Below, in pieces: positions 1-8,508 of a DNA stretch of 37,046 nucleotides; position 1 is the stretch's first letter; each line of letters begins with the position of its first letter. This DNA comes from JAWXCH01 sp034440595 (GTDB lineage Bacteria > Planctomycetota > Planctomycetia > Pirellulales > JALHPA01): NCBI GenBank assembly GCA_034440595.1, contig JAWXCH010000459.1:1-37046 (forward strand), in the 5' to 3' direction. The notes beneath the pieces are model-generated. The model saw only the letters and a program-made list of their open reading frames with translations, was not told the DNA's origin and made no database searches. The position numbers and the translations under genes were made by a program.

Positions 1-1698
1 CGCCGTTCGACCAGCCATGCTGTGATCCCCGCTCAGAATGCTCCCGCTCAATCCACGCGCCGAACAACCAGCGAAAGCCGTTTCATTCCAAATTGGGGTG
101 CCAGCCGCCCGGTCGCTCCGGCCATGCAGCCGCTCCGCCCTTTTCCGAACAACGTCCGCTTGCAAAGTCCCAATCCGGCATATCCGGCACCGGGCTACCC
201 AACGAGCAATACGGGTGTGCAGCACGCCGATTACCGGACAAATCCCTACACGGGCGGTCAGCGCGGAACGTCCGGCGGTGCGTCCGGTCAATATTATGAT
301 CCAAACGTGCGACCGGTTGATTACGCGGTCTCGCCCGGCCAGCCGTATGCAGCACCGCCGGCGAACCCGATCTATCAGCCTGGTGGCCTGCCACCATCCA
401 ATTCACCTTCCGGGGTGTCGTATCCACCTCCAGGTGGTAACCCGCAGACAAGTGGCTATCAACCAGGGCCGCCAGACGGTCAGATCTTTGGTGCACCACC
501 GATGCCGGCGTACCCCGAGGGGATCCCGCCGGGTTCGTACCCGGGCGTGGCTCCGCAGGACGGAGGCCCCCCTTATCAGGTTTTTCCGGAATCGAACTAC
601 GTCGATCTCTCGGATCAGAATTTGGCGGACCTCGATGCGGTCGTTACCGAGACTCAGACCGGGCGCCTGATGTTCGGCGTGGGCGTGAACAGCAACGCCG
701 GTTTGATCGGAAACATTGTGATCGATGAGCAGAATTTTGACATTCGGCGTTGGCCTAGTAGTTGGGAAGATTTTCGCAGTGGAAACGCCTTTCGTGGTGC
801 AGGTCAACGCTTCCGCATCGAAGCCGCACCAGGTACCGAAGTGTCGCGATACGCGATCAGTTTTCAGGAACCGTATCTCGCTGGTTCGCAAATCGGAATG
901 GGCGTAGCCGCCTCGTACTACCAACGCTTCTTCCAGTCCTGGCGTGAAGAACGAACCACTGGCCGACTCAGCTTTGGCTATCAGATTCCGTTTCGACCGG
1001 ATCTCAGCTTGACCAGTTCGCTACGTGCCGAGCAGGTCAACATTAGTGAACCGCAGATCCCAACTCCACCAGAATTGGCGGAAGTAGTCGGCAGCAATGA
1101 CCTGTACGGTGTGAAGGTCGGCATGATGTGGGACAAGCGTGATAACCCGTTCCTGCCGACCGAGGGGCACTTTGTCACCACGGATGTTGAGCAGGTGTTT
1201 GGTACCTGGCAGTATCCGCGGTTTACGGCCGAAGCGCGTAAGTACTTTACACTGCGACAGCGGCCGGACGGCTCTGGCAGACACGTGCTGGCAATGGGGG
1301 GTGAATTTGGCATTACCGCCGATGACACGCCAATCTACGACAACTTCTTTGCCGGTGGTTACAGCTCACTGCGCGGGTTTGCGTTTCGAGGAGCATCACC
1401 GGTCAATATGGGTGTGATCATCGGTGGTCAGATGATGGCCCTCGGTTCCGTGGAATATATATATCCGATCACCGCCGACGACACAGTTCGCGGATCGTTC
1501 TTCTGCGATTTCGGTACGGTCGAGCAGAATGTCGAGCTTACCAACGACAACATTCGCGTGGCTCCAGGTTTCGGATTTTACGTGACGATTCCAGCGATGG
1601 GACCAGCCCCGATTGCCTTCACATTCGGCTTCCCAGTCCTGCAGGCCGATACCGACAACGATCAGATGTTTGCCTTCTACATCGGTATGTCACGCTAA
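1..1698 (+). CDS. BamA/TamA-like Omp85 outer-membrane protein, 5'-truncated by window edge
   Basis: The reading frame is open to base 1, so the true start and probably the periplasmic POTRA domains lie upstream; the GTG at 22 is not a convincing start. The visible protein has two parts. The first is about 190 residues rich in Pro, Gly, Tyr, Gln and Ser. The second, from about residue 200, is a beta-barrel with alternating hydrophobic strands. The motif GGYSSLRGF near residue 445 matches the conserved (V/L)RGF loop of Omp85 proteins, and the last strands (PGFGFYVTIP, MGPAPIAFTFGFP) resemble the end of BamA barrels. Proteins of this family insert beta-barrel proteins into the outer membrane. 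The C-terminus ends in MSR rather than the usual terminal Phe. Assignment to Omp85 is firm; BamA versus another paralogue cannot be settled without the N-terminus. Confidence 0.85.
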   Translation, partial: RRSTSHAVIPAQNAPAQSTRRTTSESRFIPNWGASRPVAPAMQPLRPFPNNVRLQSPNPAYPAPGYPTSNTGVQHADYRTNPYTGGQRGTSGGASGQYYDPNVRPVDYAVSPGQPYAAPPANPIYQPGGLPPSNSPSGVSYPPPGGNPQTSGYQPGPPDGQIFGAPPMPAYPEGIPPGSYPGVAPQDGGPPYQVFPESNYVDLSDQNLADLDAVVTETQTGRLMFGVGVNSNAGLIGNIVIDEQNFDIRRWPSSWEDFRSGNAFRGAGQRFRIEAAPGTEVSRYAISFQEPYLAGSQIGMGVAASYYQRFFQSWREERTTGRLSFGYQIPFRPDLSLTSSLRAEQVNISEPQIPTPPELAEVVGSNDLYGVKVGMMWDKRDNPFLPTEGHFVTTDVEQVFGTWQYPRFTAEARKYFTLRQRPDGSGRHVLAMGGEFGITADDTPIYDNFFAGGYSSLRGFAFRGASPVNMGVIIGGQMMALGSVEYIYPITADDTVRGSFFCDFGTVEQNVELTNDNIRVAPGFGFYVTIPAMGPAPIAFTFGFPVLQADTDNDQMFAFYIGMSR

Positions 1699-1994
1699 TT
1701 AGCGGCTGAATTGCGGCGACTGTTAGCGAATCGCACGGCGAGTGTGGATTTCGTAGTCAGATGACGGCAGATTTGAACTGCTTGCTAGCACATCCGAACG
1801 TATCGATCTGTATAAACCGCATAGAACCTGATCTTGCTGCAAAGTGCCTGCCGCGATAATCTTCCGACGCTACAGCATATGTCGCAGCAACACTGGTGGC
1901 CCGGCGGACTTCGGCCACGGTGATGATTGCAGGTGGCTCCAGGGAAGGGGCCAATTGACCTGCGTCAACTAGCGAGTCCAATTGCGAGGGATGC
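1699..1994. other. Intergenic region, no gene recognised
   Basis: This 296-bp stretch separates the BamA-like gene from the aminotransferase gene. I see no conserved small ORF and no convincing terminator. The last bases (GCGAGGG, 1984-1990) are a likely ribosome binding site for the ATG at 1995. Confidence 0.4.
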
Positions 1995-3158
1995 ATGACT
2001 CCACGGATTCCGTTCAATCGACCGTTCGTCGCTGGCAAGGAACTCTTCTACATTGCACAAGCGGTCACCACTGGCAAGCTGGCCGGCGACGGCCAGTTCA
2101 CCAAGGCCTGTGCCGAGCTGATGGAACGTGAGTTCAACATCGAAAAGGTCTTGATGACCCCTTCTTGCACGGCGGCCTTGGAAATGGCGGCCATGTTGTG
2201 TGAGTTGCAGCCGGGGGACGAAGTCATTCTGCCATCGTACACCTTTGTCTCCACCGCCAATGCAGTGGTGCGACTGGGAGTTCGTCCGGCGTTTATCGAT
2301 GTTCGCCCCGACACCCTGAACATGAACGAAGCGCTGATCGAAGCGGCCATCACCGAACGCACCAAGGCGATCCTGCCGGTCCACTACGCGGGCGTTTCGT
2401 GCGAGATGGACCGCATCATGGAGATTGCCGCCAAACACAAACTGTTGGTCATTGAAGATGCCGCACAAGGTGTCAACGCCAGCTACCACGGTCGCGCCCT
2501 CGGCTCGATCGGTCAGCTCGGCTGCTACAGCTTCCACGAGACCAAGAACTATATCTGCGGTGAAGGCGGAGCGCTTTGTATCAACGATAAAAGTCTGACC
2601 GACCGTGCGGAAATCATTCGCGAAAAAGGGACCAACCGCAGCCGCTTCTTCCGCGGGATGGTCGATAAGTACACTTGGGTCGATGTCGGTTCCTCGTACA
2701 TTCCTAGCGAAATTTCCAGTGCGTTCTTGTTCGCACAGCTTGAACTGCGCGATGCGATTGCTCAAAGGCGCCGCGATGTCTACAAGTTCTACCAGTTCCA
2801 CTTGCAGCAACTTGAGCAGGATGGCCTGGTGCAACTGCCAACCATCCCAGAAGGCTGCCAGACGAACTATCACATGTTTTACATGTTGATGCCCAGTCAA
2901 GAAATGCGATCGGAATTGATCGCACACCTGAAGCAGCAGGGGATCATGGCAGTGTTTCACTATGTGCCGCTGCATACTGCCCCAGTCGGGCAGCAGTATG
3001 GATACCGACAAGGTGACTTGCCAGTGACCGAGGATTTGAGCGATCGTCTGGTGCGACTGCCGTTCTATCACGATCTGACTGAAGCGGATCAGATGGAAGT
3101 GGTCACGCAGGTCAATGCGTTTATGAAACGCAGTGCACAGAAGCGCGTTGCGGCGTAG
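1995..3158 (+). CDS. wecE: DegT/DnrJ/EryC1-family sugar aminotransferase, WecE (RffA) type
   Basis: This 387-residue PLP-dependent aminotransferase matches the length of WecE, which converts dTDP-4-dehydro-6-deoxyglucose to dTDP-4-amino-4,6-dideoxygalactose (dTDP-Fuc4N). The predicted PLP lysine is K184 in YSFHETKNY, a signature of the WecE/RffA branch. EDAAQ (D155) fits the residue that contacts the pyridine ring. The N-terminal PFNRPF and the GDEVILPSYTFVSTANA segment also fit. GAGGG lies just upstream of the ATG. The next gene on the strand is a WecD-like acetyltransferase, which would N-acetylate the product; this neighbourhood supports the substrate call. The two genes are separated by about 400 bp of palindromic repeats rather than packed in an operon. 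The family is certain; the exact sugar is inferred. Confidence 0.88.
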   Translation: MTPRIPFNRPFVAGKELFYIAQAVTTGKLAGDGQFTKACAELMEREFNIEKVLMTPSCTAALEMAAMLCELQPGDEVILPSYTFVSTANAVVRLGVRPAFIDVRPDTLNMNEALIEAAITERTKAILPVHYAGVSCEMDRIMEIAAKHKLLVIEDAAQGVNASYHGRALGSIGQLGCYSFHETKNYICGEGGALCINDKSLTDRAEIIREKGTNRSRFFRGMVDKYTWVDVGSSYIPSEISSAFLFAQLELRDAIAQRRRDVYKFYQFHLQQLEQDGLVQLPTIPEGCQTNYHMFYMLMPSQEMRSELIAHLKQQGIMAVFHYVPLHTAPVGQQYGYRQGDLPVTEDLSDRLVRLPFYHDLTEADQMEVVTQVNAFMKRSAQKRVAA

Positions 3159-3163
3159 CGTAG

Positions 3164-3197
3164 ATCAGTTGCCTTTCACTCCGTGAAAGAGCACTGT
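3164..3197. repeat. REP-like palindromic repeat, copy 1 of an identical pair
   Basis: This 34-base unit contains the imperfect palindrome TTTCACTCCGTGAAA. An identical 34-base copy lies at 3441-3474. It pairs with the oppositely oriented relative at 3241-3274, so 3164-3274 has the layout of a REP doublet (BIME). Confidence 0.8.
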
Positions 3198-3240
3198 TGT
3201 GCAATTGCGCACCATTGTGTGCAAGCAGGGAATTGCAATA

Positions 3241-3274
3241 GGGACACTCTTTCGCGGAGCGAAAGGCGACAGAT
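3241..3274. repeat. REP-like palindromic repeat, inverted partner
   Basis: The core CTTTCGCGGAGCGAAAG is a near-perfect palindrome. The reverse complement of this unit aligns with the repeat at 3164-3197, including the flanking GTYGCC. A third relative is at 3508-3534 and a diverged one at 10001-10027. Confidence 0.75.
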
Positions 3275-3366
3275 TGTGTGCCACTGGCTCGGCCAGTGCA
3301 ATTCGACAAGTCGTGTTGCTTGTTAGCCGCGACGTGTAGCGGAGCGCGTGTTATTGTGCGGGACCA

Positions 3367-3436
3367 TTTCAACCCGAAGCGCCAGCGAGGCGCAGCGCGT
3401 TTGGTGATTTCTCCTCGCTAGCGCGTCGGGTTGAAA
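3367..3436. repeat. Long inverted repeat (24-base arms, 22-base loop)
   Basis: Arms at 3367-3390 and 3413-3436 are reverse complements with two mismatches, and the right arm carries CGCTAGCGCG. The related sequence TTAGCCGCG..GAGCGCG lies just upstream (3323-3348) and recurs near 12313-12341. In RNA this would form a very stable hairpin. Confidence 0.8.
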
Positions 3437-3440
3437 GTGA

Positions 3441-3474
3441 ATCAGTTGCCTTTCACTCCGTGAAAGAGCACTGT
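3441..3474. repeat. REP-like palindromic repeat, copy 2
   Basis: Base-for-base identical to 3164-3197. It faces the inverted relative at 3508-3534 (core TTTCGCGGAGCGAAA), forming a second doublet that ends about 26 bases before the acetyltransferase start codon. Confidence 0.8.
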
Positions 3475-3507
3475 GGAGAATCTGTAGATCGTTGCTGAAA
3501 ATATCGC

Positions 3508-3534
3508 TATTTCGCGGAGCGAAATGCGACAGAG
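3508..3534. repeat. REP-like palindromic repeat, inverted partner of copy 2
   Basis: The core TTTCGCGGAGCGAAA is a palindrome followed by TGCGACAGA, differing by one base from the 3241-3274 unit over the shared part. It falls in the leader of the acetyltransferase gene. Confidence 0.7.
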
Positions 3535-3560
3535 AGCCAGTGGCACACACAGGGATTTTA

Positions 3561-4340
3561 ATGCAGAAGCTGGCAATGCCGTTGGAAATTCCTATCACCG
3601 CAGCCTCTGGTCCGACCACCATCGAACTGGACTGGGACAGCCGGCATCTGGGCCAGCGTGTCGGTCGAATAGACGCACAACAGTCAAGCGATCTGGCGAT
3701 TGCCGATTCTTTGGCACAGGCCCAGCAGCAAGGATATCGGCTCGTCTATCTATCAACGGCCGCCGATCACCTGCTGCCCGCGGAATTGCTGCAACAATTT
3801 GGCGGCGAACTGGTCGATCGGAAGGTAACGTTTTCGAGGATACTGAGTGCTACAGAAACATGCGCAGCCCTACCGCTCACCCCCTGGCGAATCACCTCGT
3901 ACACAGAACCGGCCGCTTCGACGCAGATGATCGCCTTGGCCGTAGCGGCGGGCGAGTACTCGCGATTTGGTGCCGATCGAATCTACCCCCGCGACCGGTT
4001 TATTGAAATGTATCGCCTCTGGGTCGAACGAAGTGTCCGTCGTGAACTAGCGGCCGATGTGCTGGTGGCCACGCGCGATGGCAATGAGCCGGCCGGCATG
4101 ATCACATTGGCAATTGATCAGAATTGCGGTGTGATCGGTCTGATTGCGGTGGATGCACAGTACCGTGGCCAGGGAATCGGTCGGCTACTCATGCAAGCCG
4201 CCACCACCTGGATGGTCGGGCGGCAACTCTCCACCGCCAAAGTCACCACCCAATTGAATAACCACGGTGCCTGCCAGCTCTATCTACGCAGCGGGTACGA
4301 GCAATTCAGCCTGCAAAATATGTATCACTTTTGGCTGTAA
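3561..4340 (+). CDS. GNAT N-acetyltransferase, WecD-like
   Basis: The protein has 259 residues from the ATG at 3561. The frame is open back to a TTG at 3492, but that extension lies within the REP-like palindrome, so I prefer 3561, which has AGGGA upstream. The C-terminal half is a GNAT domain. GLIAVDAQYRGQGIGRLLM is the beta4/acetyl-CoA pyrophosphate loop (Q/RxxGxG/A), followed by NNHGACQLYLRSGYEQF. The ending YHFWL resembles WecD, which acetylates dTDP-Fuc4N in enterobacterial common antigen synthesis. Proximity to the WecE-type gene supports this role. The N-terminal 120 residues are less conserved. It ends 5 bp from the convergent monooxygenase gene. Substrate is inferred from context; the GNAT fold is clear. 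Confidence 0.78.
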   Translation: MQKLAMPLEIPITAASGPTTIELDWDSRHLGQRVGRIDAQQSSDLAIADSLAQAQQQGYRLVYLSTAADHLLPAELLQQFGGELVDRKVTFSRILSATETCAALPLTPWRITSYTEPAASTQMIALAVAAGEYSRFGADRIYPRDRFIEMYRLWVERSVRRELAADVLVATRDGNEPAGMITLAIDQNCGVIGLIAVDAQYRGQGIGRLLMQAATTWMVGRQLSTAKVTTQLNNHGACQLYLRSGYEQFSLQNMYHFWL

Positions 4341-4345
4341 TGTAG

Positions 4346-6007
4346 TTACACCGTCGCATGCTCGCACACATTTAGGTAAGTGGCCAGGTGCGTCAGTAGC
4401 AACTTCTGATCGGCCGGCTGACTACGATACGCAATGTACCCATCTGGTCGCACCAGAATCAGGCTCGGATCGTGAATCGCATGCTGCTCGTGAACAATGC
4501 CAGAAGTGTCGTTCCAGCAGTTGTCAAACGCCGCCGATATCTCGCCACTGATTTTCAGCGACTTGCTTAGCCAGTGCGTTTTGACCAAATCGCCATATCG
4601 CTCGCGAATAGCCGTGGCCATTTCCGCCAGCTCGGCAGCCTGCGATTGCGTCTCAGCACCCAGCAGTAATAGGTGATGCGTTGTCCCGTGGAGTATCTCC
4701 AGCAAGCGACGACTCTGCCCGTCGCTTGTTGCCGTGATATCCGCATCCGGCAGGCGGTCCCCTGGCTTCAATCCGCCGATGAGCCAGGCAAAATTTGCAA
4801 ACCCGCGATGCTCGCCGTTCAATATGCTATGCGGATAGCTGATTGCCAGTTCGGTTAGATTGTTAGTAATCCGGTTGCGAAAACAGCTCAACGACCCGAG
4901 TACGCTGGCCGTATGATTGCGCACGAACTGTGCGACCGGATTTCGCAGCGTCGCAGCGCGAGTCATCGCCCCGGCCTGCTTGAGGACTGTGTCACCAACG
5001 GCGCTCCGTTCTTGACTGTAGCTGCTGAGCAGAATTTCGGCGTTGCCGTGCCCTTGCTGCACCAGTGCCAGTTTCCAGGCCAGATTCATGGCGTCTTGCA
5101 TGCCGGTGTTCATACCCTGTCCACCGGCAGGACTATGAATGTGCGCCGCATCTCCAGCTAGGAACACTCGGCCAGCGCGATAATTGGCGACCTTGCGTTC
5201 TTGTATCCGAAAACCGGCCAGCCAAATCGGATCGTACAGCTTCAGCCCCGCCGGGCCGCGCTGGTCAACCATCGCCTGAACTTGTTCCAGCGTAGGATCG
5301 AGTGGCTTGGCAAGCGCCTTCGCAAATCCCTGATCGGCGATGACTCGATATCGTCCTGGCTCGAATGGGAAGAAAACCAAAATACCTTTCGCGTGCCAGT
5401 ATATGCTGATTTCGGTTGGGGCAATCGGCCCTTCGATATGCACGTCCGCTAGAATCCAGTCGTTCGGTTCTGGTTCGCCGACAAATTCGTAGCCAATGCC
5501 GTGGCGGACGGTACTGTGTGCACCATCGCAGCCAATCAGCCAACTGGCGGTGACCGATTCGGTTTTTCCCGTTGGCAATAACAATGTCGCACGCACATGG
5601 TCATTCGCTTCTTCAAAGTCCTGCAACGCGACTGACCGCTCCACGTTCAGGCCTTGCTCCAACAGATGCGCGGCCAGGATCGCTTCGGTCTTGCTTTGCG
5701 GGATCATCACCGGGCGCGGATAATGTGTCTGCGGGGCGTGCATTTCCAAATGGATCTTGCGCTCGCCATCGGCATAAATACTGGCACCGTCCAGGAGCAT
5801 GCCCGACTGCACAAACCGCTCGGCCAGCCCGGCTTTCTCAAATAGCTCCAGCGTCCGCGTCCAGAGAACGAGCGCCTTGGACTTGTCCGTCGCGCTGGGG
5901 CACTTGTCGACAATTCGGCAGGTCAGCCCGTGACGTAACAATTCGGTCGCCATAGTCAGCCCGACCGGGCCAGCGCCAACAATCAAAGCGTCCAGTGTGG
6001 ATGACAT
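4346..6007 (-). CDS. FAD-dependent aromatic-ring monooxygenase (PheA/TfdB, PCP-hydroxylase type)
   Basis: This 553-residue flavoprotein matches class A aromatic hydroxylases, which use NAD(P)H and O2 to hydroxylate phenolic substrates in the cytoplasm. Near the N-terminus is the ADP-binding GAGPVG (residues 11-16). The middle has the DG motif (IGCDGAHSTVR). Around residue 285 is the GD motif GDAAHIHSPAGGQGMNTGMQD, typical of this family. The last 150 residues match the thioredoxin-like domain of phenol hydroxylases. The ATG at 6007 is preceded by a weak AAGGCG. It stands alone, convergent with the acetyltransferase gene, with no obvious catabolic partner here, so the substrate is unknown; polyketide or quinone tailoring is also possible. 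Confidence 0.87.
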   Translation of the reverse strand: MSSTLDALIVGAGPVGLTMATELLRHGLTCRIVDKCPSATDKSKALVLWTRTLELFEKAGLAERFVQSGMLLDGASIYADGERKIHLEMHAPQTHYPRPVMIPQSKTEAILAAHLLEQGLNVERSVALQDFEEANDHVRATLLLPTGKTESVTASWLIGCDGAHSTVRHGIGYEFVGEPEPNDWILADVHIEGPIAPTEISIYWHAKGILVFFPFEPGRYRVIADQGFAKALAKPLDPTLEQVQAMVDQRGPAGLKLYDPIWLAGFRIQERKVANYRAGRVFLAGDAAHIHSPAGGQGMNTGMQDAMNLAWKLALVQQGHGNAEILLSSYSQERSAVGDTVLKQAGAMTRAATLRNPVAQFVRNHTASVLGSLSCFRNRITNNLTELAISYPHSILNGEHRGFANFAWLIGGLKPGDRLPDADITATSDGQSRRLLEILHGTTHHLLLLGAETQSQAAELAEMATAIRERYGDLVKTHWLSKSLKISGEISAAFDNCWNDTSGIVHEQHAIHDPSLILVRPDGYIAYRSQPADQKLLLTHLATYLNVCEHATV

Positions 6008-6696
6008 TTACGTCGCCTTTTTTGGAGGGAAGAGCAAAAACAGGCCAATGGATGTGCAAATCCGAAACGCCAGTTCTTGTATCGCAAATCACTGCCGGAA
6101 TATTTTGCCGGATCGCTCCAGCTTCTCATTTTGTCGGACGGTAGCTGCTGCTGGAATGATGTAGCCCAGCAGATTGCCAAACAATCCGATTCTGCAAGCT
6201 TCGCAGAGGGGCAGGGAAGCACACTGCAGGAGACTGCGGTCGCACGATAGGGGGAACGCCGGGCAGGGATCTTTTGTAACACCTACATGCCGGTTTTTAC
6301 ATTATTTCAGGCTCAGCCGTTGCAATCCGATAGTCGCGGTCGGCTGACAACGATCTTAACGGGCTTGCTAGCAGAAAATTTTTCGCCTTTTTTTGACCAA
6401 TGGCGAATTGTGACCTATATTGAATTTGGCCCTCGGCTAGACCCGCCAATAGGCCAATTGTTGCGTAGCGTTTTGATAACGGAGTTTGGATTACGAGAGT
6501 GTTAGATTACGACAGTGCAGGATGGCGCTGTTTTGAAAGCACAGGCTCGACATTTGCATAGCAGGCAAGGACGGCCTTTCCACCAAAGCGTGGAAAGCGA
6601 CTGCTGCTGGCATCGTGTCGAGTTGTTCGCCCGGGTGCCCTGCCATGGTTGGCCATTGGTTCTCCCTACCTTGTGCTACCCACCGCAGGATCATAC
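6008..6696. other. Divergent intergenic region and long leader of the S41 protease
   Basis: This stretch of 689 bp has no gene I can support. It separates the divergent monooxygenase and protease genes. The AT-rich middle (6371-6421) holds a good promoter (separate entry). The roughly 270 bases after it would be an untranslated leader. No known riboswitch was recognised. Confidence 0.45.
6393..6421 (+). promoter_or_regulatory. Predicted sigma70-type promoter for the S41 protease
   Basis: TTGACC (6393-6398) and TATATT (6416-6421) are separated by exactly 17 bases. An A/T-rich run directly upstream could act as an UP element. It would give a transcript with a leader of about 270 bases before the ATG at 6697. 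Confidence 0.5.
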
Positions 6697-8469
6697 ATGA
6701 AACCGTCCGGGGTCTTCAAACGGCGTTTCGATATTGCCATTGCGCTGCTGCTGTTGCTGCTCTTGCAGCCAGGAGTTGCCAGTGCTCAGCTTCAAATCAA
6801 ACTCCCGCCGGCTGCCACAGGAGAACTGGAAACAGTTCTTCGCAAAGGTCGCGAGTTTGAATCGCAACAGCGCTGGGCCGACGCTCTGAATCTGTACGAG
6901 GACTTTGCTCGCAAGAATCCAAATCAACCGGCTTTGGTCGAACGATTGGATCTGGCCAAGGTTCATTATGATCTGGCTCGCCGGTATAGCGACAGCACCT
7001 TTTGTCGCAATATAAAGTCGCTGAGCGAGAATGATGCCCTGGAGCTTTACTCGCAGGTCATGTCCCGTCTGTACACTCACTATGTGCAGACTCCCGACTG
7101 GACCGCTTTGGTCAACCGTGGCACACTCGACCTGACCGTCGCCTTATATGACTCAAAATTCCTGTCGGCCAACGCTCCAGACATGCCGGGGGAGCGAATC
7201 GCCAGCTTCCGCCAGCAACTCGAAAAGCTTTTCGCAGGTCGCACCGTCCGCGATCGTGACGAAGCACGCGAACTGGTCCGGCAGGCCGCACACTTGGCGC
7301 ATCGAGAACTGGGTATTTCGCCAACGGCGGTCATCCTGGAATATGTCTGCGGAGCCGCCGGTGGCCTGGACGAGTACTCGACCTTTCTAACCAGTGGTCA
7401 ATTGACCGATCTGTATTCTCAGATCGACGGCAACTTTGTCGGCCTGGGCGTTGAGCTGAAGGCTCGTGACAATGCACTGTTGATTGTGAACGTCATTCCT
7501 GGCAGTCCTGCCCAGAAGGGTGGCCTGAAAAAGAACGACCGCCTGATTGGGGTGAATGGTAAGACGACTCGCGATTTGAACACCGACCAGGCCGCCGACA
7601 TGCTGCAAGGGGAAGCGGGCACCACGGTTGAGGTTCTTGCGGTGACCGAAGGTCAGTCCCCACGCCGAATTGTGATTCGCCGCGAGAGTATCGAAGTTCC
7701 TAGCATTGAGAATGCTCACCTGGTCGATCGCGCTTCGGGTATCGCCTACCTCAAGCTGACCTGCTTTCAAAAGACCACCAGTGCGGACTTGGACACGGCT
7801 CTGTGGAAACTGTACCGCGAAGGAATGCGCAGCCTGATCATCGATCTGCGTGGAAATCCTGGTGGGCTGCTGACTTCCAGCGTTGAAGTGGCCGACAAGT
7901 TCATCGAAAGTGGCGGCATTGTGTCGACCAGGGGACGCAGCCCACAAGAAGATTTCAATTACACCGCACACAAAGCTGGAACCTGGCGTGTTCCGCTGGT
8001 AGTCTTGATTGACGGAGACAGCGCCAGTGCCAGCGAGATTTTTGCCGGTGCCATGCGAGACAACCGTCGTGCGACGATTGTCGGACAGCGTAGCTACGGC
8101 AAGGGATCGGTTCAGGGGATTTTTCCACTGTCGGTCGGTGGAATGGGCCTGCGACTGACCACGGCCAAGTTCTACTCGCCAGACGGACACCCATTTTCGG
8201 GCATTGGCGTTGAGCCAGAGATTGTCGTGCATACGACGGCAAAGCCGAGCCTGGCCGATACCAGCGCCGCTGTCAGCGTGGATACTCACCAACTGACGGA
8301 AGCGGGGGATGGCAGTCGCTTTGGAGAGCGTTCGGCCGCGAGTGCGACCCCTGTTTCCGATCGCAAGGACACCAATGTTGACAATTCAGTTGCTGCCAGC
8401 GATTGGAACGACGCGACCTTGGCCGCTGGATTGCAAGCTGCTCGCAATCAGGTTGCCAGCGCCCGGTAG
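6697..8469 (+). CDS. Secreted S41 (C-terminal processing) peptidase with PDZ domain
   Basis: The protein has 590 residues from the ATG at 6697, chosen because AGGA sits 6 bases upstream and the protein then begins with a clean signal peptide (KRR, a Leu-rich core, ASAQ near residue 30). The frame extends upstream to a TTG at 6649 without support. A helical N-terminal region is followed by a PDZ domain (LGVELKARDNALLIVNVIPG, then GGLKKNDRLIGVNGK) and the S41 catalytic core. RGNPGG, the nucleophile motif SASASE and the general-base lysine in SYGKGS are intact, so a Ser-Lys dyad is expected. Such enzymes trim or degrade periplasmic proteins by their C-termini. It has the CtpA/Prc architecture; the tail of about 80 residues after the core is low in conservation. 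A membrane protein gene follows 39 bp downstream. Confidence 0.92.
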   Translation: MKPSGVFKRRFDIAIALLLLLLLQPGVASAQLQIKLPPAATGELETVLRKGREFESQQRWADALNLYEDFARKNPNQPALVERLDLAKVHYDLARRYSDSTFCRNIKSLSENDALELYSQVMSRLYTHYVQTPDWTALVNRGTLDLTVALYDSKFLSANAPDMPGERIASFRQQLEKLFAGRTVRDRDEARELVRQAAHLAHRELGISPTAVILEYVCGAAGGLDEYSTFLTSGQLTDLYSQIDGNFVGLGVELKARDNALLIVNVIPGSPAQKGGLKKNDRLIGVNGKTTRDLNTDQAADMLQGEAGTTVEVLAVTEGQSPRRIVIRRESIEVPSIENAHLVDRASGIAYLKLTCFQKTTSADLDTALWKLYREGMRSLIIDLRGNPGGLLTSSVEVADKFIESGGIVSTRGRSPQEDFNYTAHKAGTWRVPLVVLIDGDSASASEIFAGAMRDNRRATIVGQRSYGKGSVQGIFPLSVGGMGLRLTTAKFYSPDGHPFSGIGVEPEIVVHTTAKPSLADTSAAVSVDTHQLTEAGDGSRFGERSAASATPVSDRKDTNVDNSVAASDWNDATLAAGLQAARNQVASAR

Positions 8470-8508
8470 TTCCACACCAATAACGTCCCAGTTGCGGCGG
8501 TAGTTTTC

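Noticed and set aside
1965..3071. Long open frame (368 codons) on the minus strand
   Set aside because: It is antisense to the aminotransferase, which has clear family motifs on the plus strand; the minus product shows no recognisable domain.
3164..3474. Direct repeats considered as a CRISPR array
   Set aside because: Only two identical units 277 bases apart, palindromic, with inverted relatives between; no regular spacers and no cas genes.
7387..8292. Open frame of about 300 codons antisense to the S41 protease
   Set aside because: The plus strand encodes catalytic motifs across the whole stretch; the antisense product is low in order and has no family features.
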